Shown here piece after piece: positions 35,335 through 42,727 of a stretch of DNA of 64,000 nt. A program made the translations under genes and the position numbers. The DNA lies in contig CALDKD010000117.1 of NCBI GenBank assembly GCA_937898885.1, positions 1 through 64,000 on the forward strand. The letters run 5' to 3'. Origin of the DNA: an uncultured Bacteroidales bacterium. Lineage in GTDB: Bacteria > Bacteroidota > Bacteroidia > Bacteroidales > Bacteroidaceae. Every line of letters starts with the position of its first letter. The first letter of the stretch is position 1. The notes under the pieces are model-generated. The model saw only the letters and a list, made by a program, of their open reading frames with translations, ran no database searches and was not told the origin of the DNA.

Positions 35335-37604
35335 ATTGCCTGCCCCATTAAAAGTTGTTTGCCTGATTCTTGGAATAAATGAAGCTCAAAGCCCTTTTGG
35401 AATAACAGTATAACGTCACTGCCACCGCACAGAAAACACCCAAGCTCATCACCCTGCCTTAATACCGTTCCTATGCTCACTCCTTCTGTCCAGTTTACGG
35501 AGCAAACCTGCGCCATGCCTACGGGGACTACGGCAACTTTGCCAAATGTTCCGGTATCTATGACCATCACCCCACGTGTCTCTATCATCTGGAAACCCAG
35601 TTCATTGGGATAGTGGTAGGCATAGCGTTGAAGGTCATCGTCCCAAATCACCACGCCACCGCTGCCGCTGTATCCGTCTATTATGCGAACATCAGCTATG
35701 GTGCCATTGACTGGACTATGCAGTCTGTGATAATCATAGAAATCAAGCATCTGATGCACCATGTGCCCGCCTGCAAACTCATTCCTAAACGGACTGTCTC
35801 CAAGCAGGTCTGCCACACAGCGTACACTCGATGTCTTCAATGGCAGGTAATCCGGCACGACCAGACGGCTTTCTGAATCAATGCTTATGCAAGGCTGCAG
35901 TATTCCATCGGCCGGGGCTGTGACATTGGCGTTTCCTATTGGACGTGCGGCGGGTGAGGACAGCCTTCGGGAGAAGAACCCGTTCCAGGTATGCCACCGT
36001 TCTTTCGGCTCATACCAACCTTTGTCCAGACCGAACAACCTGTCCGATGCTATTTTCCCATAGTACACATCATTCCAACTGTCAGAACTGTCCAGAAATT
36101 CCCGCCAGGCATTATTGAAGCTCTTAATCCATTCAGCTATTACCGGTATATATTGAATGGAAGGATATAGATAACCCTTATCCTCCAAAGACTTCAGTGG
36201 TTGGTCAAACAGGAAAAGGAAGTACCCTGTACTTTGATCCATCCTACGAAACATACCCATATCGTCTCCAAGTCCAAGGCTTTGCCAGGGCATTGATGTA
36301 AGGAAGCGGTCCAGAAAAGACAACAGGTCATCAATTGAACGGACGGGATTCATGCGTCTGTCAGGACACATTTCCGCAGCTGTTTCCAATGTCTGTTCCA
36401 TTAATGCGTGTAATTCCTCATTTTCATCTAGTATGCTTTGCAACCGCAGCGTCACAAGGTGATGAATTCCCAGCAACCATTCAGCGTTCCTTTTTATCAA
36501 ACGTGCTAGACGCCTTATACTTTCTTCCCTGTAATGTGTTGCAGAGTATTTGAAAACCAGACGGATGGAACCGTCCGTATTTTCAATTTCAATATCCAGA
36601 AGACTGTAAGCTATATCCTGACGGTCTGAATCCTGACCGGCAATCTCAAAATGAAATGGTATTTCCGTAATCAGATCCTCAGGTGAGGGCTGATGCAGCA
36701 CGTTCACGGCATAGTCCCAGGTCTTATTGTATGGAGCTGTAAGCGTCAGAGGGAAGTCACTGTGCGCTATTCCGCTGCGTGTCTGGTTGCGAGCTTGGCG
36801 GAACAGTGATTCCACATTAGTACTGCGGTCTATTTTCAGAGGAATGTCCTTATGCAGACTGCCAAAGATATTCTGATCATCCAAAGTGTCACGCCCCAGA
36901 TATGCCCAAGTCAACGCGGCCTGATCAGTATCCTCATAATCCATTATGGCCAGAGCCGTGCATAATGTGAAGAACGTATATTCAGATATATGCTCTCGGT
37001 CCGAAATGTGTTTTATCAGTTGGCGGTATGTGCCACCGTTCGGGCATACATCATACAAATCTGTATATATACCTGCAACCGGAATGCCGGCCGTATGCAA
37101 TGGAAAATCTGTGCGAGGACGTACCGGGCAACGCACTTTGCCGAATTCGCTTTCAAGCCATTCCCTGTGCCGGGCGTATTTGTCTGAATTCTTGTGCGCC
37201 TCAAGCCTGTTCAGATAGGCATAATAGTCATCATTCTGGAGCTGTTTCCCCTGATAGGCCAGCAGAATGTCTCTGAATAATAAAAAGATACTGTATGTGT
37301 CACCTAATATCCTGTTTACGGTAAAGGACAGGAATATTGAATTGTACTGCCTGTATATGCTTATGTTATGGTATGTACCATTCAGGATATCATTACTTTC
37401 CACAAATTCCTGACCGTTGTCATCAAACCTTGTCTGGAAAACAGGGTGCTGCTTCAGTGCTGTCACTACGGCATTACATAACTTTTCCTCATCAACCTCA
37501 GTCGCGTTCATACGGAACACAACCGGACCGTACTGATACACTCCAGGTACTCTTTGAAGCATATCATATACAAGTTGTGAATATGGAAGGAGAGGGTATC
37601 TCAT
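35310..37604 (-). CDS. Fused condensation-like domain + PsiD/phosphatidylserine-decarboxylase-like pyruvoyl enzyme
   Basis: 764 residues. Residues about 1-400 look like an NRPS condensation domain: LPYSQLVYDMLQ at the start, LKQHPVFQTRF near residue 50, and TVNRILGDTYSIFLLFRDI (95-113) where HHxxxDG is expected. The second His is replaced by Arg and the Gly by Thr. Residues about 410-764 match the phosphatidylserine decarboxylase family, closest in layout to PsiD-type amino-acid decarboxylases. Visible are WREFLDSSDSWNDVYYG, FFSRRL (543), TAPADG-type APADG (Asp566), YHRLHSPVNG (His626/His629) and CGGSD (Ser729), the self-cleavage site that makes the pyruvoyl group. The Asp-His-Ser set is intact. 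No membrane anchor is seen. It is predicted to couple acyl transfer with decarboxylation; the substrate is unknown. Confidence 0.75.
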   Translation of the reverse strand: MRYPLLPYSQLVYDMLQRVPGVYQYGPVVFRMNATEVDEEKLCNAVVTALKQHPVFQTRFDDNGQEFVESNDILNGTYHNISIYRQYNSIFLSFTVNRILGDTYSIFLLFRDILLAYQGKQLQNDDYYAYLNRLEAHKNSDKYARHREWLESEFGKVRCPVRPRTDFPLHTAGIPVAGIYTDLYDVCPNGGTYRQLIKHISDREHISEYTFFTLCTALAIMDYEDTDQAALTWAYLGRDTLDDQNIFGSLHKDIPLKIDRSTNVESLFRQARNQTRSGIAHSDFPLTLTAPYNKTWDYAVNVLHQPSPEDLITEIPFHFEIAGQDSDRQDIAYSLLDIEIENTDGSIRLVFKYSATHYREESIRRLARLIKRNAEWLLGIHHLVTLRLQSILDENEELHALMEQTLETAAEMCPDRRMNPVRSIDDLLSFLDRFLTSMPWQSLGLGDDMGMFRRMDQSTGYFLFLFDQPLKSLEDKGYLYPSIQYIPVIAEWIKSFNNAWREFLDSSDSWNDVYYGKIASDRLFGLDKGWYEPKERWHTWNGFFSRRLSSPAARPIGNANVTAPADGILQPCISIDSESRLVVPDYLPLKTSSVRCVADLLGDSPFRNEFAGGHMVHQMLDFYDYHRLHSPVNGTIADVRIIDGYSGSGGVVIWDDDLQRYAYHYPNELGFQMIETRGVMVIDTGTFGKVAVVPVGMAQVCSVNWTEGVSIGTVLRQGDELGCFLCGGSDVILLFQKGFELHLFQESGKQLLMGQAICNITGRN

Positions 37605-38371
37605 GCCGGTTTCCTGTGTTTGCGGCGGAAAATGACAATGAGTGCGATAATAACGATTACGGATAGAATGACCGCAAATGCCGCAGGGTCAAACCAAATA
37701 TTCCACCATGTAACGGAAGGGGCCTCAACCAAGTCTCCTTTATACGTCAGCAAGGGGTGTCCTTCTATTGTTGCCTCACTCCATATCTGTACCAGCCGCG
37801 CCGGAACCCTGAAGTCAGAGGCTTCATACTTCTTTGCATAACTAATCTTTATGGGTCTCAGCGCCTCTTCTATGTATTGTTCGACCGACGATGAGCAGCC
37901 GCGTTTCTTAAGGTCAAGTATCAGTTCACTGCCCTCCATTACATGTTTGTCCATAATCTGCCACAGACGCTGCTCAACATCGGGAGGAAGATTAAGCGCA
38001 TATTCATGTACGGCACGGTTCCATTGGCGGTAGGCCTGCAAATATTCATCGGTCGGGATGTTGAACATTCCCATCTTCAGCTTTCCGGTCCAGTATCTGA
38101 TGAGTTGTCCGTTAATCCTCTCACTCTCATAGCTGAAACAGTAGTCCATTCCAAAAACGGGACATTGCAGACGTACGAAAGCATGCCCATATACGCCCAA
38201 AGCGTCATCACGCCAGTTGGTAGGTTCTGCAACGCAAAGACTTGCAATGACAAAATCATCGGCTGTGCGGTCTATCGTGTCACCGAACAGAGGATCAATC
38301 TCGCGTTCCGCATACAAGTCCGGGACACATAGTGTCAGACAAAGAAATATAACAGCGGCAAAACGTTTCAT
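37601..38371 (-). CDS. DUF4105 membrane protein, short form
   Basis: 256 residues. A signal peptide (RFAAVIFLCLTLCVPDLYA) precedes a DUF4105 domain with DDFVIASLCVAEPTNWRDDA, YGHAFVRLQCPVFGMDYCFS, YESERINGQLIRYWTGKLKM and KKRGCSSSVEQYIEEAL. One C-terminal membrane helix (FAVILSVIVIIALIVIFRR) and a basic tail follow. The GHA and GC(S/A) residues are conserved with the longer paralog at 21414-22622, whose extra membrane helices are missing here. It overlaps both neighbours by 4 bases, so it belongs to the biosynthetic operon. The shared YGH/GHA pattern in the family suggests a hydrolase-like fold acting in the periplasm; activity unproven. Confidence 0.82.
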   Translation of the reverse strand: MKRFAAVIFLCLTLCVPDLYAEREIDPLFGDTIDRTADDFVIASLCVAEPTNWRDDALGVYGHAFVRLQCPVFGMDYCFSYESERINGQLIRYWTGKLKMGMFNIPTDEYLQAYRQWNRAVHEYALNLPPDVEQRLWQIMDKHVMEGSELILDLKKRGCSSSVEQYIEEALRPIKISYAKKYEASDFRVPARLVQIWSEATIEGHPLLTYKGDLVEAPSVTWWNIWFDPAAFAVILSVIVIIALIVIFRRKHRKPA

Positions 38372-39144
38372 TTGTATTCAATTTTTCCAAAAACAGGTTC
38401 CATGACGCTTGGAACGTTGCCCAACACCGAGCCTCTGACACTGGATTTCTCAAAACACCGGTCACAGTCTTCGCTGAAAGTGCAGTCCTCAAGCACAAGG
38501 TCATTACAATAGCACAATGGTTGCGTGCCGCTTATATGGCAGCGTATCAGGTGCAGGCCATGGCTATACCAGCCAAGATACTCGCTGCGGATTTCCGAAT
38601 CATACACCCGGCAACCCTCACTTTCCCAGAACGCGTCCTTGGTATCCAGTACAGAATTGTGAATTTCCATATTACGTGAATACTGGAAAGCATACTTGCC
38701 TTGCATAGTCATCCGCTCTATCAGGAATTCCGATGAGGAAAGAAAACAATATTCAGCCCCAGACATTTCCACATCAGTCACACGTCCATTACGGCAGTGC
38801 CAAAAAGTTTCGGAGCCAGACTTCACTGTGGAATCCGCCAACGTTATACCGTCTAATTCACGGAACATCTTGGGAGCATCTATCCTGCACCCGGAGTATG
38901 AATGATTACGTCCGTACCAGCTGCAAGCCCTGGCCGATTCTGAAAAGACCGTATCTGTACAAAGTACGTCATTGCATTCCCAGAATGCATACATACCTTC
39001 AATGCGGCAATGCTCAGCACGTACATCGGTACTGCATTTTAAAGCCGATTCACCAGAGTGAACCGTAACGTCACGAAGTAGAACCGAACGGCTGGCAAAC
39101 AAAGGCCGCTCGCCTCCAATTTCGGAATGTTCAATTAACCGCAT
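38368..39144 (-). CDS. DUF3737 family right-handed beta-helix protein
   Basis: About 258 residues from the ATG at 39144. It matches DUF3737, whose members consist of short repeated strands that would stack into a beta-helix. Typical repeats are YAFWECNDVLCTDTVFSESA, ETFWHCRNGRVTDVEMSGAE and KYAFQYSRNMEIHNSVLDTK, with recurring W/Y-x-C/S-x-x at turns. No signal peptide, so it is cytoplasmic. It is the first gene of the eight-gene operon and overlaps the DUF4105 gene by 4 bases. The family has no established activity. No -7 promoter element is evident in the 98 bases upstream, so transcription may come from the fimbrial genes. Confidence 0.82.
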   Translation of the reverse strand: MRLIEHSEIGGERPLFASRSVLLRDVTVHSGESALKCSTDVRAEHCRIEGMYAFWECNDVLCTDTVFSESARACSWYGRNHSYSGCRIDAPKMFRELDGITLADSTVKSGSETFWHCRNGRVTDVEMSGAEYCFLSSSEFLIERMTMQGKYAFQYSRNMEIHNSVLDTKDAFWESEGCRVYDSEIRSEYLGWYSHGLHLIRCHISGTQPLCYCNDLVLEDCTFSEDCDRCFEKSSVRGSVLGNVPSVMEPVFGKIEYK

Positions 39145-39242
39145 ACAACACAAACATTATCCTCATAAACAACAGCACAAGCATCAGATTCACTATATGT
39201 GAATGAGATGCCTGCGCGAATATAACTAAAACTCTTGATAAA

Positions 39243-39974
39243 TCAGTTGCCCCAGTTTACTTTTGACTTCTCATCGTATTCTCCTGTTGAACTTTTACCC
39301 ACGACATTGAACTCAAATTCGGTATCTGTAGTTACAACTACATTCTCGTTACTACCGACCGGAGTAACATTATAGTTCATAGCCCATGCTGTAGGGGTAA
39401 CAGAATATGTCCCGGTAGGAACTTTGAGTGAGATCCGTGCAGAGGAGGATATCTGAAGCGGGACTGTATAAACTGTATTTGAAATTGTAGGGGAAACTAT
39501 ATTTTGTACGTTGAAAACGACTTTGTCACCCGAGCCAAAGTTTGATCCATTGATCTTGATTGTAATCGAAGTCATTTCCGATTTTTGCCAATGAGCATAA
39601 TAAATCGCGCTAGCTGGATTATTTATATCTGCAACAGGGGTAAGTTCAACATCGCCTGGATTAGGTATGATCGTAGAAGTCTCGGAATCCTTGGACCATC
39701 CTAAAAAAGTATACCCATAATTAGGTATCGCATGCAATTCGAATTTAATTTTGTCATTGGAATCCGCCTGACTTATTGTTAACGATTCATCGTCTTGTCC
39801 CGTGCCAGAACTAACATAGACAGTTCCGGCACCTGTATCTGTATTTACTACTGTTACCTTTGCATAATAAGTAGTACTACTACCTGCCACAGCCTTGGAA
39901 GGAGCCAAGACGAACAGCGTTACCAGCAGCACCCTGCATACATAGACAATATATAAAGACTTTATCTTATTCAT
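39243..39974 (-). CDS. Secreted beta-rich protein related to the InlB-repeat protein of set A
   Basis: 243 residues. A signal peptide (VYVCRVLLVTLFVLAPSKAVAG) is followed by a single degenerate InlB/Flg_new-like repeat with HAIPNYGYTFLGWSKDSETS at about residue 87 and YYAHWQKSE. A 100-residue beta-rich C-terminal region follows, ending SSTGEYDEKSKVNW. That region parallels the end of the protein at 20159-21427: V-T-P-x-x-W, an F-N-F/V segment, then KSS and a K/R-VNW tail. It closes fimbrial set C, 24 bases after the largest adhesin gene. The common tail suggests a shared sorting, binding or secretion signal. Set D has no counterpart. Confidence 0.72.
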   Translation of the reverse strand: MNKIKSLYIVYVCRVLLVTLFVLAPSKAVAGSSTTYYAKVTVVNTDTGAGTVYVSSGTGQDDESLTISQADSNDKIKFELHAIPNYGYTFLGWSKDSETSTIIPNPGDVELTPVADINNPASAIYYAHWQKSEMTSITIKINGSNFGSGDKVVFNVQNIVSPTISNTVYTVPLQISSSARISLKVPTGTYSVTPTAWAMNYNVTPVGSNENVVVTTDTEFEFNVVGKSSTGEYDEKSKVNWGN

Positions 39975-39998
39975 AATTCCAATGCTTGTGATGATTTA

Positions 39999-42716
39999 TT
40001 ATAGGCCTGCATAGTTGTCAAATGCCTGCTTGCAATTTCCTCCGGCTGATGATGGAACTGCCTGGACCATGATGGTCATCTCCAGATGGGCTCCGTCAAC
40101 AGGAGGTGTAGAAGGTTTGGTATATGTCGTAAAGATGGAATTAATATTCGTTTCTTTAGCGACAGGATTACTATAATAGTAATAGCCGTCTGCGTTCTTA
40201 GTCCAGCCAGAACCAGGAAGACCAGTGAACGTGCCCTGAGTTTCGTTCCAAGGCGCTACAATATTTCCTTCGTTATCATACCAGTTCGCAATTATAGCTG
40301 CACGGATATAAGAACTTGCAGAACCGTAGCTCTTTATTACGACATTTGACTTAACGTTCCCGCTCACCTTGTCTGACAGATCTATTCCCACGGCCGAACC
40401 ATCCTCATTTGTTGCCTCTATGACCTTGTCATCAAACAAGAATGCTGACAACGTAATGGTTCCAAGACCACCGTTATAAGGAATAACGTCGAACGTGATT
40501 TCAGTGCCTGAAGTGTAACCATTCAGGGTCTTCTTGTATATACGGTTACCATCAGAATCCGTATTTTGGAATACAAGTCCCTCAACTTCGGGTGCCGGCT
40601 CGAAATTCCTCATAGTGATTAATACATCTCCGGTGAAATTCTTGTTTAATGAGAATTGGAAACCATTGCGTTCTCCTACCTTATGTTTCGAACCGGTAAG
40701 TGAGGCTGTGAACGTTGAAGGCGTGTAATTCTTGACCTTTACAGATTTTGTGGTAAAGTTGTCATTTGAGACTTCCACTGTGGTTGCGCTGTTTGCTATA
40801 ATCGTTGTGAAATACACAGGAATCTCCTTCTTGCCATCTACCACATCGGCAGTCTGGTATTCGCCCCAGCTTACAACTCTTTCGAACCAGTAATCTGGAT
40901 GACCGCTCTCATCTGTGCCATACCGGGCAGGCAGGTCCTGCTCGGTATGAGCATTGTCCGGTGTCAGGCTGTTGACACTCGGATTTATTTTGAATGCAAG
41001 TGGGAACATAGAACTCGGGAGGTCCTTGTCGATGCCAACATGCAGGACAACCGACTCTCCGACTCCGTTAATCACATTGGCCGCATCTTCAGAATCGGTG
41101 TTTGGAGAGGCGGTAAGGGACATCTCAAGAGCATCGCGAAGCACAAGTTCTATGGAGCGGGTGATGGTCAGATAACGGAGTCCATCCCATTTGCGTCCTG
41201 TAATTGTAATGGTCTGGGTCTTCGGTGTGGCCGATGCCTTTTTGGTATTGATGGTTACATAGCGGTTACCACCCTCGTTTGCGCCTTCAACGTCAATGCT
41301 GGAGACGACAGCTCCGCTAGAACCTTCGGTGCCTTCATAAGTAATGACAACATGAGGATTATTATGATTCCATTCCGTGTCGGTAGCAGATGTTCCCGTT
41401 TTACCCAAATCATTATGGATACCGGTTTCGCTGTGGTCAGTAATATCCGGTTCATACTTGTACCAGAATTTGGCGGTGGTAGATTCATTATCAGGTGCTA
41501 CTATGAGGAGCCTCGTTGCGCTGACCGAGATGCGGGCGTTACCATCTGATATGTTCGGCAGGTCCTTATAATCTATATTCACGGAAATGTCTCCGGTCGG
41601 AGCTCCTGCCAACGCGGCAGCAGCAGTTGGAGAACCTGCTGAGGAAACATTCTGAATCTGTACCGAATAGTTGAAATTACGGAGCATAGCATAGAAATCG
41701 CCGTCCTCATCCTGCATTGCGATTTTGTAGTAGGCATCAGCGCCATTATATTGTCCCTTAACAATAAGGTACATAGGTGAGGTAAGGGCTTTCTCGCGCT
41801 CGTACACATAGCCGGAAACGGTGTTGTCAGTAGCTGCAATCATATTGCTGCCATCAAACACTGATGGTGTGACGAACTCTGTGGATGCAAGTGTGAAACC
41901 CTGGTAATTGCCTTGATGTGGGTCTTCCACATCATCCATCTTACTATATTCAAGATACGTCTTTTTAACAGTAGAAGTATCCGCTCCGAATCCGCCGGTA
42001 TTGCGGTTATATGGTGCTATGGAGCCACGGTCAGGATAGTTCACGAACCACATACCGAGAATCTTGAAATCCTTGAAAGCTTGAGTATCGCCTTCGAGCG
42101 GTTCTCTCTTGGAGAGAGTAACCTTTGAGAAGTTGCGTATGAGTTTAAGGTTGCTAAGGGTCTCAACCATAGAATTGTATGCTGCCAAGCTGTCGGGGTC
42201 ACTGGTTATAGGACGCGGTGATATCTTGGTGAACACCAGTCTCTGCCAATAGGCATCCTTGCGGTGGAATTCATCCGATTCATCTGCATCACACATTGAA
42301 TAGAGTTCACCTATAACCTCCTGCTCGGTACCGAAACGGAGTTCCTTCGGACCATTTGCTATGAAATGCAGGGTACGCGGCTTGTCTGAGACTTTCAACT
42401 GGATGGTGAACTGATATTTGTGGTCATTCAGAGGACCTGTGGTGATAGGATTAGCCTTGACGTATTCAGACAACTTGTAGCCGGTTGTATCGAATACGGC
42501 AACATAGATATTCTTAATGTCTGGGGTCTCGGCAAGAGCCTTGGTTCCGGCAGTCATCTCTTCGCCCAAGTCCACATTGAAGCCCAGAGTAACCTTGCCG
42601 TCACGCTCAATGCCAATCTCGTTTTCAGGGTCAACGGGCTCAAGTGTCGGAATCTCTTTGACACAGGAGCATATCAATGCCGCGAATGTCAGGATATATA
42701 GGATTTTCTTAGTCAT
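39999..42716 (-). CDS. Large DUF4906-like fimbrial adhesin lipoprotein (set C) with NWYD module
   Basis: About 905 residues from the ATG at 42716. Lipobox ALICSC. The N-terminal domain has IKNIYVAVFDTTGYKLSEYV (about residue 67), LHFIANGPKELRFGTEQEVI (about residue 117), RKDAYWQRLVF and LIRNFSKVTLSKRE. These are FimB/Mfa2-like or DUF4906-like features, and the protein is clearly paralogous to 49752-52955. Repeated Ig-like strands follow. The last about 110 residues are a distinct module, SYIRAAIIANWYDNEGNIVA through HLEMTIMVQAVPSSAGG, also present at the end of 22664-24208. It is probably the distal adhesin or stalk of the set C fimbria. The paralog in set D carries a different C-terminus. 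Confidence 0.78.
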   Translation of the reverse strand: MTKKILYILTFAALICSCVKEIPTLEPVDPENEIGIERDGKVTLGFNVDLGEEMTAGTKALAETPDIKNIYVAVFDTTGYKLSEYVKANPITTGPLNDHKYQFTIQLKVSDKPRTLHFIANGPKELRFGTEQEVIGELYSMCDADESDEFHRKDAYWQRLVFTKISPRPITSDPDSLAAYNSMVETLSNLKLIRNFSKVTLSKREPLEGDTQAFKDFKILGMWFVNYPDRGSIAPYNRNTGGFGADTSTVKKTYLEYSKMDDVEDPHQGNYQGFTLASTEFVTPSVFDGSNMIAATDNTVSGYVYEREKALTSPMYLIVKGQYNGADAYYKIAMQDEDGDFYAMLRNFNYSVQIQNVSSAGSPTAAAALAGAPTGDISVNIDYKDLPNISDGNARISVSATRLLIVAPDNESTTAKFWYKYEPDITDHSETGIHNDLGKTGTSATDTEWNHNNPHVVITYEGTEGSSGAVVSSIDVEGANEGGNRYVTINTKKASATPKTQTITITGRKWDGLRYLTITRSIELVLRDALEMSLTASPNTDSEDAANVINGVGESVVLHVGIDKDLPSSMFPLAFKINPSVNSLTPDNAHTEQDLPARYGTDESGHPDYWFERVVSWGEYQTADVVDGKKEIPVYFTTIIANSATTVEVSNDNFTTKSVKVKNYTPSTFTASLTGSKHKVGERNGFQFSLNKNFTGDVLITMRNFEPAPEVEGLVFQNTDSDGNRIYKKTLNGYTSGTEITFDVIPYNGGLGTITLSAFLFDDKVIEATNEDGSAVGIDLSDKVSGNVKSNVVIKSYGSASSYIRAAIIANWYDNEGNIVAPWNETQGTFTGLPGSGWTKNADGYYYYSNPVAKETNINSIFTTYTKPSTPPVDGAHLEMTIMVQAVPSSAGGNCKQAFDNYAGL

Positions 42717-42727
42717 TTCCTTCACTG

